Assembly (NCBI RefSeq): GCF_039537965.1
Contig: NZ_BAABBM010000001.1
Span: forward strand, 434,001-498,000
Source of the DNA: Sphingomonas limnosediminicola
GTDB lineage: Bacteria > Pseudomonadota > Alphaproteobacteria > Sphingomonadales > Sphingomonadaceae
DNA length: 64,000 nt
Reading direction: 5' to 3'
Shown: positions 37,602 to 49,121 of the stretch, one piece after another
Position numbering within the stretch: the stretch's first letter is position 1
Layout: every line of letters starts with the position of its first letter
Position numbers and translations under genes: made by a program
Notes under the pieces: model-generated
The model's database searches: none
What the model saw: the letters and a program-made list of their open reading frames with translations, nothing else
What the model was told of the DNA's origin: nothing

Positions 37602-38132
37602 ATGCAAGACAACCGGACTGCCGATCTGCCCGACGGAACCGACACCGTGATTCAAGGCGCCGCCCAGACCTCGGACAGCGCCAGCGACACGCTGATCGCC
37701 GAACGCGACACCCCCGCTTCGAACCGCGGCAACACCAATGCGCAAGGCATTGCCGACCGCATCCGCACCGGTCGCGAGCAATTCGCGAGCCAGGCTGGCG
37801 ACCGCGCGCGCGGCATCGTCACGCAGGGGCTCGAACGCACTTCGGAAGCGCTCGCCAATGTCTCGAAAATGGTCGGCGACACCGCGTCTGGCATCGAAGA
37901 GCGGCTTGGCCCTGAATATGGCGACTATGCTCGCCGCGCCGCCGGCGCGCTGGAGAATGTCGCGAACACGATTGCGGAAAAGGATCCGGACGAGCTGATC
38001 GAGGACACCCGCACCTTCGTCCGCAACTCGCCGGGCATCGCGCTTGCCAGTGCGGCCGTGGTCGGTTTCGTCTTTGCCCGACTCATCAAGAGCGGGATCG
38101 GCCCGGCCAGCGAAGACGACGACGACGCCTGA
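37602..38132 (+). CDS. membrane-anchored helical protein, YgaM/ElaB (DUF883)-like
   Basis: 176 aa. Hydrophilic, helical N-terminal two thirds (rich in Ala, Thr, Arg, Asp; residues about 45-135) and one C-terminal membrane segment (GIALASAAVVGFVFARLI). The layout matches the DUF883/ElaB stress-associated membrane proteins. GGAGA lies before the ATG. First gene of a tight four-gene unit; it overlaps the next by 1 bp (TGATG). Confidence 0.75.
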   Translation: MQDNRTADLPDGTDTVIQGAAQTSDSASDTLIAERDTPASNRGNTNAQGIADRIRTGREQFASQAGDRARGIVTQGLERTSEALANVSKMVGDTASGIEERLGPEYGDYARRAAGALENVANTIAEKDPDELIEDTRTFVRNSPGIALASAAVVGFVFARLIKSGIGPASEDDDDA

Positions 38133-38473
38133 TGCTGAAGCCTGTCGATCCCGGCCCGCAGCCCGAACGCCCGATCGGTGAGCTCGTCCACGAACTCATC
38201 GAAGGCGGGAAAGCTTATGCGCAGGCCGAGCTCGACGTGGCCAAGACCATTGCCGCGTCCAAGGGCAAGGCGCTCCTCCTGCCCGCGGCGCTGTTCGGCA
38301 CTGCGCTGATCCTGTCACTCGCGGCCGTCACTGCGCTTGCGGTTGGAGTCGTGATCGGGCTGGCGAAGTTCATCGGCCCGCTCGCGGCCGGTTTCATCGG
38401 CATGCTCATCTTTGCGGCGTTGGCCGGCGGCTGCGGCTGGTACGGCTATCAGCGGCTGATGCGCGACCTGTGA
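38132..38473 (+). CDS. phage-holin-superfamily inner membrane protein
   Basis: 113 aa. A conserved cytoplasmic N-terminal helix (GELVHELIEGGKAYAQAELDVAKT) and two membrane helices (about residues 48-70 and 78-100) match the holin superfamily III (PF07332-type). Chromosomal members are not phage lysis genes but accompany stress-related membrane proteins. Coupled to both neighbours by overlapping start and stop codons. Confidence 0.8.
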   Translation: MLKPVDPGPQPERPIGELVHELIEGGKAYAQAELDVAKTIAASKGKALLLPAALFGTALILSLAAVTALAVGVVIGLAKFIGPLAAGFIGMLIFAALAGGCGWYGYQRLMRDL

Positions 38474-38823
38474 AGGACAGCCCGCAAATCGCCGCTGCGC
38501 GCATCGAGGCGGAACGCCGCAAGGCGCGCCTAATGGCCACCGCGCAGGAGCTTCAGGACCGGCTCAGCCCGAAGGCGCTCACCCGCAACGCCTGGCAAGG
38601 CGCCAAGGAAAAAGGCGCGGACCTCGCCGAAGATGCCGTCGACGCAGTGAAGGCGCGGCCCTTCACGACAGGTGGCGTGGTCGCGGCGATCACCATGTTC
38701 CTCGCCCGCGAGCCGCTGATGGATCTCGCCGGAAAGCTGGTCGGCGGCGCGAAGGAAAAGACCAAAACCCGAAAAACCCGCAAGGCACCCGCCAAGCAGG
38801 CCCAGACGGAGAAGACAGAATGA
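38470..38823 (+). CDS. DUF3618 protein
   Basis: 117 aa starting at GTG 38470, overlapping the previous stop (GTGA). The N-terminal IEAERRKARLMATAQELQDRLSP is the DUF3618 signature. One short hydrophobic stretch (about 66-85) and a Lys/Thr-rich C-terminus (KEKTKTRKTRKAP) follow. DUF3618 proteins regularly accompany holin-superfamily proteins in alphaproteobacteria; function unknown. Confidence 0.75.
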   Translation: MKDSPQIAAARIEAERRKARLMATAQELQDRLSPKALTRNAWQGAKEKGADLAEDAVDAVKARPFTTGGVVAAITMFLAREPLMDLAGKLVGGAKEKTKTRKTRKAPAKQAQTEKTE

Positions 38824-39230
38824 TTGAGAACGAAACCCGCCCGAGTTCAGACGAGTATCAGGGCGAAGACAGCAGTTCGCGCCGCGGTCGCATCGAAGCT
38901 TTCGGCGCTCGTGAGCGCGTGAGCGACACGCTCGGCGAAGCGCCGTTGATCGCGCTTGTCGGCGGCCTTGCGGCGGGCGCGCTGATCGCGGCCCTGCTCC
39001 CCCGCACCCAAGCCGAGACCCGCGCCGTGCGCCCGACCGCCCGCCGGGTGAAGGAAACCGCCCGCGCCGCGCTCGACGCGGCCAAGTCGACTGGCACCGA
39101 CCGTCTCAACGAGCTTGGCCTCAATCGCGAGAAGGGCGAAGAGAGGATTCGCTCGCTGTTTCAGAGCGTCACCGAAGCAGCCAAGGCTTCGGGTCAGGCG
39201 GCGCTGGACGCGGCGCGCAACAAAGGCTGA
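38820..39230 (+). CDS. membrane-anchored hypothetical protein, fourth gene of the unit
   Basis: 136 aa. Charged N-terminus, one membrane helix (APLIALVGGLAAGALIAALL, about 41-60) and a long helical cytoplasmic tail rich in Ala, Lys and Arg. It begins with ATGA overlapping the DUF3618 stop. It resembles the first gene of the unit in layout but with the anchor near the N-terminus. No family recognised. Confidence 0.7.
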   Translation: MIENETRPSSDEYQGEDSSSRRGRIEAFGARERVSDTLGEAPLIALVGGLAAGALIAALLPRTQAETRAVRPTARRVKETARAALDAAKSTGTDRLNELGLNREKGEERIRSLFQSVTEAAKASGQAALDAARNKG

Positions 39231-39262
39231 CGACTCCGGACGATCCTGCTAGCGGAACGCGC

Positions 39263-39505
39263 ATGAGCAAGCTTCACCTGGTCTTCGGCGGGCGGGTCAA
39301 GGATCCGCAGGGCCTCGATTTCGATCTCAACACGATCGACCTCGTCGGCGTTTTCGACAGCTATGCGGCTGCCGAAGACGCTTGGCGCGGCGCGGCCCAG
39401 CGGACCGTTGACGATGCCGAGATGAAATATGTCGTCGTGCACCTCCATCGCCTGCTTGAGCCGGACGCCGAAGGACTGAAGCGGCCAAGGGGGTCCGCGG
39501 CCTAG
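39263..39505 (+). CDS. DUF4170 protein
   Basis: 80 aa. Recognised by KLHLVFGGRVKDP, DLVGVFDSYAAAEDAWRGAAQRTVDDAEMKY and VVHLHRLL, a short family conserved in alphaproteobacteria. Cytoplasmic, no catalytic motif known. It lies 32 bp behind the four-gene membrane unit, so it may share its transcript. Confidence 0.85.
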   Translation: MSKLHLVFGGRVKDPQGLDFDLNTIDLVGVFDSYAAAEDAWRGAAQRTVDDAEMKYVVVHLHRLLEPDAEGLKRPRGSAA

Positions 39506-39548
39506 CACGCGGATTGCAAGGCCGTGCGTTAGCCGCCACGCTGTGGTC

Positions 39549-41348
39549 ATGCGCACTGCCCTGATCGCCGCCGCACTTGCCGGCACCGCCTTACCCGCCA
39601 TCGCCCAACCGCAGGCCACCGCGTCCGCCGCCGCGCAGTCAGCCGACGCTCGTCTGAGGGCGCTCTACGAAGCTTACGCCGACTGGGACCAGAAGCGCTC
39701 CGGCTACTTCCAAGACGCCAAAGGCGAGAACCAGGCCGCTGATTACCTCCCCAAGGTCGATCCCGCTTCGCAGCTGGCCGGCGCCCGCTACCAACAGCAA
39801 CTTCTCGACCAGCTCAACGCCATCCCCGCAAACACCCTCTCACCCGACGAGCGGGTCAACGCCGGCGTCCTCCGCGAAATCCTGCGGGCCGCGATCACCG
39901 ACGCAAAGTTTCGCGATTGGGAGATGCCGGCGAATAGCGACAGCAACTTCTGGACCTATCTCGACGAGCATGACCCGCTCGACGATGCGGCTGCCTACCG
40001 ACGCTACATTGCCCGGATGCGGGACGTGCCCCGCTACTTCAACGACCAGATGGCGAACATGCGCGTCGGTCTGAAGCGCGGTTTCACGCCCCCGCAGGCG
40101 ACGCTCGCCGGCCGCGATGGCTCGATCGCGTCGTTTATCAAGCCAGCCGAGCAGAACGCCTTCTACGAAGCCTTCCGCAAGATGCCGTCGACGATCAGCG
40201 CGGCCGATCAGGAAAAGCTTCGTGCCGAGGGCGTGGCGGCAATCAACCAGGCGGTCGTGCCCGCCTACATCAACCTGCTCGCGTTCTACCGCAACACCTA
40301 CGTTCCTGGCGCACGCAAGACGACCGCAGCCCGCGACCTCCCGCAGGGCGGCGCCTACTACCGGGCGCAAGTTCGCAAATATACAACAGTGGAGCTCAGC
40401 CCCGAGCAGATCCACGAGATCGGCATCAAGGAAGTCGCACGCATCGACGCTGAGATGCAGAAGACGATGCGCGACAGCGGCTTCAAGGGCAGTTTCCCCG
40501 AATTCCTGCAGTTCCTGCGCACCGATCCCCAGTTCATCGCCCGCAAGCCGGACGATCTCCTCGGCGTGTCGGCTTATGCCGCCAAGCGCGTCGACGGGAA
40601 GCTAAAGGACTATTTCGAGCTTCTGCCGCGCCGGCGCTTCACGATCATTCCGGTGCCCGAAGCGCTCGCGCCGTTCTACACGTCAGGCCGCGGCGGGCTC
40701 GAAAGCTGCCAGATGAATACGTACGACCTACCGAGCAGGCCGCTCTACAACATTCCCGTCCTCACCCTCCACGAATGCTCGCCCGGCCACAGCTTCCAGG
40801 CTGCGCTCGCCAAGGAAGGCAAAGCGCTGCCGCGCTTTCGGCAGAACATCTATTTCTCGGGGTATGGCGAAGGCTGGGGCCTTTATTGCGAATATCTCGG
40901 GATCGAGATGGGCATCTATCGTACGCCCTACGAACGGTTCGGCCAGCAGAGCTACGAGATGTGGCGCGCCGTGCGGCTGGTGATCGACACCGGCATGCAT
41001 CGCTACGGTTGGTCGCGGCAAAAGGCGATCGACTATCTCGCCAGCCACACTGCGCTGTCGCATCACGAAGTGGAGACGGAGGTCGACCGCTACATCAGCT
41101 GGCCCGGCCAGGCGCTCTCGTACAAGCTCGGCCAGATGACGATCCTGCGCCTTCGCGCCGGAGCCGAGAAAGAGCTCGGTACCCGCTTCGACATCAAGAA
41201 ATTCCACACAATGCTGCTTGGGCTCGGTTCAGTGCCGCTGCCGATCCTGGAGGACGAGGTTCAGCGCTTCATCGCTCAAAGCAAGGCCGCTCCCGTGAGC
41301 GGCAGCTCAGGCCTTACGATAGTGCCAGAGCAACAGCGGCCGCTGTAG
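39549..41348 (+). CDS. DUF885 family secreted protein
   Basis: About 599 aa. Signal peptide MRTALIAAALAGTALPAIAQ follows the ATG at 39549. The DUF885 body carries HExxH-like residues LTLHECSPGHSFQ and further on YGEGWGLYCEYLGIEMG, typical of this zinc-peptidase-like family. Expected role: periplasmic peptide or ester hydrolase, not demonstrated. The 3' end overlaps the convergent rhomboid gene by 42 bp. Confidence 0.88.
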   Translation: MRTALIAAALAGTALPAIAQPQATASAAAQSADARLRALYEAYADWDQKRSGYFQDAKGENQAADYLPKVDPASQLAGARYQQQLLDQLNAIPANTLSPDERVNAGVLREILRAAITDAKFRDWEMPANSDSNFWTYLDEHDPLDDAAAYRRYIARMRDVPRYFNDQMANMRVGLKRGFTPPQATLAGRDGSIASFIKPAEQNAFYEAFRKMPSTISAADQEKLRAEGVAAINQAVVPAYINLLAFYRNTYVPGARKTTAARDLPQGGAYYRAQVRKYTTVELSPEQIHEIGIKEVARIDAEMQKTMRDSGFKGSFPEFLQFLRTDPQFIARKPDDLLGVSAYAAKRVDGKLKDYFELLPRRRFTIIPVPEALAPFYTSGRGGLESCQMNTYDLPSRPLYNIPVLTLHECSPGHSFQAALAKEGKALPRFRQNIYFSGYGEGWGLYCEYLGIEMGIYRTPYERFGQQSYEMWRAVRLVIDTGMHRYGWSRQKAIDYLASHTALSHHEVETEVDRYISWPGQALSYKLGQMTILRLRAGAEKELGTRFDIKKFHTMLLGLGSVPLPILEDEVQRFIAQSKAAPVSGSSGLTIVPEQQRPL

Positions 41349-41936
41349 CAGCAGCCCGACCGCAAAGCCGCCGATGTGCGCCGGCGTCGCCAGCAGGAAG
41401 CCCTGCCCGCCCGCCAGCCACCCCATCATCACCTGCAGGACGATCCAGGCGACCATCAACCACACGACGTTGATCCAGCGGTTGACGCGCAGATTGTTGG
41501 TGAAAGCTTTGGCGCGGCCGAAGCTGAGGGCGAACGCGCCCACCACTGCGCTGATCGCCCCGCTCGCGCCGATCATAGGAGTCACCGAAGCCGGGTTCAC
41601 CGCCCATTGCGCCATCGCCGACGCATAAGCGCCGACGACGTAGAGGATCACCAGGCCGGTCTTCCCCAGAACCCGCTCGACCTGCGCTCCGCACCACACG
41701 AACATCAGCAGGTTGAAGGCGACGTGATAAGGCCCGGCGTGCGCGAGCGTGGCGCTGAACGGCGTCAGGAAGGCCGGAATCGCCGGTGTGACGCTGACCA
41801 GCCCGCTGAACCGCGCCGGGATGAACCCGAGCACGATCGCCGCACGGTCCGCATAGCCGCTCAACTCCGCCGCCAGCCAGGCCAGCGCGGTGACGATCGT
41901 GATGAAGACCGTCGCGGTACGCGGGATCCGGTTCAT
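41307..41936 (-). CDS. rhomboid intramembrane serine protease
   Basis: 209 aa with six membrane helices. Catalytic serine in IGASGAISAVVGAFA and histidine in HIGGFAVGLLL, plus HVAFNLLMF in the second helix, are the rhomboid signature. It cleaves membrane proteins within their helix; substrate unknown. Followed (8 nt) by greA on the same strand. Confidence 0.92.
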   Translation of the reverse strand: MNRIPRTATVFITIVTALAWLAAELSGYADRAAIVLGFIPARFSGLVSVTPAIPAFLTPFSATLAHAGPYHVAFNLLMFVWCGAQVERVLGKTGLVILYVVGAYASAMAQWAVNPASVTPMIGASGAISAVVGAFALSFGRAKAFTNNLRVNRWINVVWLMVAWIVLQVMMGWLAGGQGFLLATPAHIGGFAVGLLLQRPLLLWHYRKA

Positions 41937-41943
41937 CGCCGGA

Positions 41944-42420
41944 TCAGACGAATTCGACCTTGGCGATCTCGTAGTAGCGGTCGCCGGAGGGGGTCGTCAC
42001 TTCGACCTCCTCGCCCTTCTGGCGCCCAATCAGCGCCCGGCCGAGCGGCGAATTGTAGCTAATCTTGCCGTCCTTGGCGTCTGCCTCGACCTGGCCGACG
42101 AGCTGGTAGCGAACCTTCTTCTCGTCCTCGTCGATCAATGTGACGGTGGCGCCGAACACGACCTTGTCGCCGGACAGCGTCGTCGGATCGATCACCATCG
42201 AGCGGCTGAGCTGGTCCTCAAGGTCGGCGATCATCGCCTCTACCTGGCCCTGCCGCTCCTTCGCCGCGTGATATTCGGCATTCTCGCTGAGATCGCCGTG
42301 CGCACGCGCTTCCTCGATCGCCTCGACGATCTGCGGGCGTTCCAGTTTAAGCCGCCGGAGCTCGTCGGTCAGCTTGCGGTGGCCCTCGGCCAGCATCGGC
42401 ACCTTTTCGGCACTCGCCAT
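41944..42420 (-). CDS. greA: transcription elongation factor GreA
   Basis: 158 aa RNA polymerase cleavage factor. The coiled-coil N-terminal domain has the acidic tip [14 protein letters not shown], and the C-terminal FKBP-like domain ends [18 protein letters not shown]. Start at the ATG 42420, behind AAGGG. Normal length. It lies downstream of carB with an 81-bp gap that contains a stem-loop. Confidence 0.96.
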   Translation of the reverse strand: MASAEKVPMLAEGHRKLTDELRRLKLERPQIVEAIEEARAHGDLSENAEYHAAKERQGQVEAMIADLEDQLSRSMVIDPTTLSGDKVVFGATVTLIDEDEKKVRYQLVGQVEADAKDGKISYNSPLGRALIGRQKGEEVEVTTPSGDRYYEIAKVEFV

Positions 42421-42445
42421 TGTCGTAACCCTTTTCAAAACCCTG

Positions 42446-42478
42446 CTGGAGCGCGTCGAGATGGACGCGCGGATCCAG
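42446..42478 (-). other. stem-loop between carB and greA
   Basis: GCGCGTC pairs with GACGCGC around a 6-nt loop, extended by CTGGA/TCCAG on the outer side with a bulge. On the minus strand TTTT follows some 8 nt later, so it may be a weak terminator or attenuator between carB and greA. Confidence 0.4.
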
Positions 42479-42501
42479 TGCAGATTGTCGTTGGAAGCTC
42501 T

Positions 42502-45858
<3,357 letters not shown>

Positions 45859-46158
45859 CTAGCTTTTGGGTGCTTCCGGGTCTGGAGGAGGCGGCCCGTC
45901 ATTGACCGCATTGATAACGACAAGCGTCAGATGATTGCGCCGCGCCCACTGGTAGACGCAGTGCCGCTGCTCAGGCTTCGGCGCGACGCGATAGAGAAAC
46001 AGCAAGCGCTTCTCCTCGGCGTCCTGGACCACCTCGCCGTAGGATAGCCCGCAACCGCGCGCGATATCGTCGAGCTGCGCCTCGGTGTGCATCTGCGCGG
46101 TGACGCAGGCGCTGAGCGCAACAGCAAGACCCAACAAAACTGCGCGCCGGGTAATCAC
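45859..46158 (-). CDS. small putative lipoprotein in the car operon
   Basis: 99 aa. Signal sequence MITRRAVLLGLAVALSAC with lipobox LSAC, then a short body with CGLSYGEVVQDAEEKRLLFLYRV and two further Cys. Its stop is followed at once by the carB ATG, so carB translation is probably coupled to it. Function unknown. Confidence 0.75.
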   Translation of the reverse strand: MITRRAVLLGLAVALSACVTAQMHTEAQLDDIARGCGLSYGEVVQDAEEKRLLFLYRVAPKPEQRHCVYQWARRNHLTLVVINAVNDGPPPPDPEAPKS

Positions 46159-46186
46159 GGCCGCCTCACCATGATACGACGGTTCG

Positions 46187-46645
46187 TCACTTCGCCCCAG
46201 GGAACATCGAGGAAACGCTGAGGTTTGCCACGGCCGGCGCGACGACCTTGCAGGTCTTCGCCGCGCCTTTGACGACCCGCTTCACCTGGCTTTCGACATG
46301 GCTGCGCAGATAGCGATCGGGAGACTTGCTGGTCTGCACTTCGCTGAACGCGACCGGAGCGCAGTTGCGGAAACCCGCCATCACGCGGACCCAGCCATTG
46401 CTATGCTCGACGCTCAGCACCAGGTCGCCGGACGTGAAGCCCGCCTCACACTGATCGAGGGCGCAGGGCTCGGACCCTTTCCACAAATGCTTCGCATAGT
46501 GCCATTGCCCCGGCGACAACTGAAAAAGGTCGTCCGGACGATAGACTGTGGGCGCCTTGTTAGCAGGGACCTCCTCGATGTGCTGGGCGCTGAGTGGTGC
46601 CGCAAGGAGAATGGCTGAAAGAAGGGCGAGACGCTGCAGGCGCAT
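46187..46645 (-). CDS. periplasmic hypothetical protein in the car operon
   Basis: 152 aa. Signal peptide MRLQRLALLSAILLAAPLSAQ, then a body with four cysteines in plausible disulfide pairs (EPCALDQCEAGF, FRNCAP, KTCKVVAP). The start lies 1 bp after the carA stop, and its ribosome binding site (AAGGAG) is inside carA. No family recognised. Confidence 0.75.
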   Translation of the reverse strand: MRLQRLALLSAILLAAPLSAQHIEEVPANKAPTVYRPDDLFQLSPGQWHYAKHLWKGSEPCALDQCEAGFTSGDLVLSVEHSNGWVRVMAGFRNCAPVAFSEVQTSKSPDRYLRSHVESQVKRVVKGAAKTCKVVAPAVANLSVSSMFPGAK

Positions 46646-46646
46646 G

Positions 46647-47825
46647 TCATGTCTCCTTCGTCATTTGGTTCACGAACTTCTCGAACAGATAGAAACTGTC
46701 CTGAGGACCCGGGGAGGCCTCCGGATGATACTGAACGCTGAACGCGGGACGGTCAGTCAGTTCAATCCCGCAATTGCTGCCGTCGAACAGAGACACATGA
46801 GTCTCGCGCACGTTTTCCGGCATGCCCTCGCGCTCGACCGCGAAGCCGTGATTCATGCTGGTGATTTCGACCTGGCCGTCCGACAGCCGCTTCACCGGGT
46901 GATTGGCGCCGCGGTGGCCCTGGAACATCTTGCTCGTCTTCCCGCCCACCGCGAGCGCGAGCATCTGGTGGCCCAGGCAAATGCCGAACAGCGGCTTCTT
47001 CGTCTCCAGCATTTGCCGGATCACCGGCACCGCATATTCCCCCGTCGCCGCCGGATCGCCCGGCCCGTTCGACAGGAAGAAGCCGTCCGGCTCATGCGCC
47101 ATGATCTCGCCGAAACTCGCCGTCGCCGGTACCACCGTCACCCGCGCGCCGGCCTCAACAAGGTTGCGGAAGATATTGCGTTTATTGCCATAATCGACGG
47201 CGACCACATGCGGCCGGGTCTCGTCTTCGCCGCCGAGCTCATAGCCCTTCCCCCAGGCCCATTTGCCGCCGGTCCAGCGCTCGACCTGCAACCGGCTGAC
47301 CTCCTTGGCGAGATCCATGCCTTCGAGCCCGGGCCAATCCGCCGCCATCTTCTGAAGCGCCTCGAGGTCGAACTTGCCATCCGCCCGGTGCGCGATGGCG
47401 ATGTTCGGCGGCCCCTCGCCGCGCACCAGCTTGGTCAGGGCGCGCGTATCCACGCCCGCAATTCCGATCCGCCCCCACTTCGCCATCCAGTCGGCGAAGC
47501 CGTAATTGGCGCGATAGTTGGACGGCTCCGTCACCACTTCGCGCACCAGGCAACCGAGCGCGTGCGCCTCGCCGGCCTCGACGTCCTCGTCGTTGGCGCC
47601 GACATTGCCAATGTGCGGGAAGGTGAAGGCGATGACCTGCTTCGCGTAGGAAGGATCGGTCATCACTTCCTGATATCCGGTCATGGCGGTGTTAAAGCAA
47701 AGCTCCCCAACCGCTTCGCCTTCGGCGCCGAAGCCCTGCCCCCATACGGTGCGTCCATCAGCGAACACGACGACTCCCGTCGCGCCCTCAGGTTGGGGCG
47801 CGGATGCGGGTCGTGCGTCGGCCAT
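46647..47825 (-). CDS. carA: carbamoyl-phosphate synthase small subunit (glutaminase)
   Basis: 392 aa. Class I glutamine amidotransferase with the nucleophile elbow FGICLGHQML and the later MNHGFAVE and VQYHPEASPGPQDS catalytic His/Glu. The N-terminal domain starts at GVVVFADGRTVWGQGFG. It delivers ammonia to CarB, whose gene lies downstream but is separated by two exported-protein genes. The start ATG at 47825 is chosen from family length; the frame extends further upstream. Confidence 0.96.
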   Translation of the reverse strand: MADARPASAPQPEGATGVVVFADGRTVWGQGFGAEGEAVGELCFNTAMTGYQEVMTDPSYAKQVIAFTFPHIGNVGANDEDVEAGEAHALGCLVREVVTEPSNYRANYGFADWMAKWGRIGIAGVDTRALTKLVRGEGPPNIAIAHRADGKFDLEALQKMAADWPGLEGMDLAKEVSRLQVERWTGGKWAWGKGYELGGEDETRPHVVAVDYGNKRNIFRNLVEAGARVTVVPATASFGEIMAHEPDGFFLSNGPGDPAATGEYAVPVIRQMLETKKPLFGICLGHQMLALAVGGKTSKMFQGHRGANHPVKRLSDGQVEITSMNHGFAVEREGMPENVRETHVSLFDGSNCGIELTDRPAFSVQYHPEASPGPQDSFYLFEKFVNQMTKET

Positions 47826-47963
47826 GGGCAGGGTGAGCCTTCCGTCAGGGGTTTTTGGCGATGTCGCTAAGGCGTTGCCGCTATGCGCATTAACCGTCCG
47901 GGTCAACGTCTGGTCACGCTGATAATCCGCCGCTAGGGCTGGTCGTTTCCCATTAGAGACAAG

Positions 47964-48419
47964 ATGATGATCCGCGACGACATCAAGGCCGCCACCATCG
48001 CCGCCATGAAGAGCGGCAACAAGGACGAGGTCGGGACGCTCCGCCTGGTCCAGGCCGCAATCAAGAACCGTGATATCGAAGTCCGCACCGGCGGCGCGCC
48101 AGCGAACGACGACGCGCTGGTCACCGAAGTGCTCCAAAAAATGATCAAGCAGCGCCGCGAATCGGCCGAGGTCTACCGCAAGGGCAGCCGCGAAGACCGC
48201 GCCGCCGTCGAGGAGGCCGAAATCGCCGTCATCGAACGCTTCCTGCCGCAGCAGCTGAGCGACGCTGAGGCAGAGGCCCGGATCCGTGAGATCATCGCCG
48301 AGACCGGTGCCTCGTCGATGAAGGACATGGGCCGCGTCATGGCGCTCGTAAAGGAGCGCCTGGGGACGTCGATCGAGCCCGCCCGGGCGAGCGCCTTGGT
48401 CAAGTCAGCGCTCGCCTAG
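47964..48419 (+). CDS. yqeY: GatB/YqeY domain protein
   Basis: 151 aa, start at the first of two ATGs. It consists of the YqeY/GatB C-terminal helical domain (KDEVGTLRLVQAAIKN, IKQRRESAEVYRKGSRED, FLPQQLSDAEAEARIREII). Likely an RNA/tRNA-binding helper, as in GatB tails; no demonstrated function. It lies upstream of dnaG-rpoD, as in many alphaproteobacteria, but a lipoprotein gene on the other strand intervenes here. Confidence 0.9.
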   Translation: MMIRDDIKAATIAAMKSGNKDEVGTLRLVQAAIKNRDIEVRTGGAPANDDALVTEVLQKMIKQRRESAEVYRKGSREDRAAVEEAEIAVIERFLPQQLSDAEAEARIREIIAETGASSMKDMGRVMALVKERLGTSIEPARASALVKSALA

Positions 48420-48430
48420 CGGCGACAGCC

Positions 48431-48922
48431 TCAGGCCGGCTTGGGCACCGGCGAACAATGCTCATTGACGATGGGCCAGTTCCCGCCCGCATCCTTCTGA
48501 AAGACATCGGTGCAGCGGATGCGGGCATTGTTGGCAGGCAGCGTGCTGCTGCTCATGTCCCACGTCCCGCTCATCACGAAGACGTCCGGCGACAGGACCT
48601 GGATTTTGCGCTCGACTTGCGCCGCACCGTCGAGCTTGGCCGCAGCATAACCGTCCTGGCGCTTGTCGAATTCCGCACGATCCTTGGCGAGTCCCGGGGC
48701 GGCGAAGTCGTAGGCTTCCACGGTAGGAGCATAGAGCGCCTTGATCTTCTTAGCGTCCATCGACTTCCAAACTTCGACCGTCGCGTCGGCGACCTTGGCC
48801 GCGTCAGCTTCGCTAAGCGCCGGCTGCGTCGCGGCTGCGGACTTGAGCGATTTCGCCTTATCGCAGCCGGTCGTGGCCGTTGCGAGAAGGACGATTGCGA
48901 GTGTGAGGGCTGCTGATTTCAT
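48431..48922 (-). CDS. putative lipoprotein with NTF2-like (SnoaL/DUF4440-type) domain
   Basis: 163 aa. MKSAALTLAIVLLATATTGC is a lipoprotein signal (Cys20); GGGAG lies upstream of the ATG at 48922. The body (EVWKSMDAKKIKALYAPTVEAYD ... RIRCTDVFQKDAGGNWPIVNEHCS) fits the NTF2-like fold, a small hydrolase-like or ligand-binding cup. Function unknown. Confidence 0.75.
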   Translation of the reverse strand: MKSAALTLAIVLLATATTGCDKAKSLKSAAATQPALSEADAAKVADATVEVWKSMDAKKIKALYAPTVEAYDFAAPGLAKDRAEFDKRQDGYAAAKLDGAAQVERKIQVLSPDVFVMSGTWDMSSSTLPANNARIRCTDVFQKDAGGNWPIVNEHCSPVPKPA

Positions 48923-49053
48923 GGTGTTGCTCCCGAGAGGTTCAGACGAACGCAAACAGGCGCAATGCGGCGACGCCATAGCCCAATCGTTCCATATCCG
49001 AAAGGAGATTGCGGGCCAAAGCGCCGCTCAAAAGGCAGACCCGATTCGCGAGC

Positions 49054-49062
49054 TGTGGATAA
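49054..49062 (-). promoter_or_regulatory. DnaA box upstream of dnaG
   Basis: TGTGGATAA is the reverse complement of the strict DnaA box TTATCCACA, 60 bp before the dnaG start. Confidence 0.55.
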
Positions 49063-49066
49063 GTCT

Positions 49067-49094
49067 GACTCGCGCGCTTGCGGGCGCGTGAGTC
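49067..49094 (+). other. hairpin in the dnaG leader
   Basis: GACTCGCGCGC pairs with GCGCGTGAGTC (11 bp, one GU) around a 6-nt loop, 27 nt before the dnaG ATG. There is no T-run, so it is not an intrinsic terminator. It lies next to the DnaA box. Confidence 0.55.
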
Positions 49095-49121
49095 GCGGTG
49101 CAACACACTGAGTTTCCTAGA

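Noticed and set aside
38132..38473. Holin-superfamily protein as prophage remnant
   Set aside because: No lysis, tail or integrase genes nearby, and it is coupled to DUF883-like and DUF3618 genes typical of a chromosomal set.
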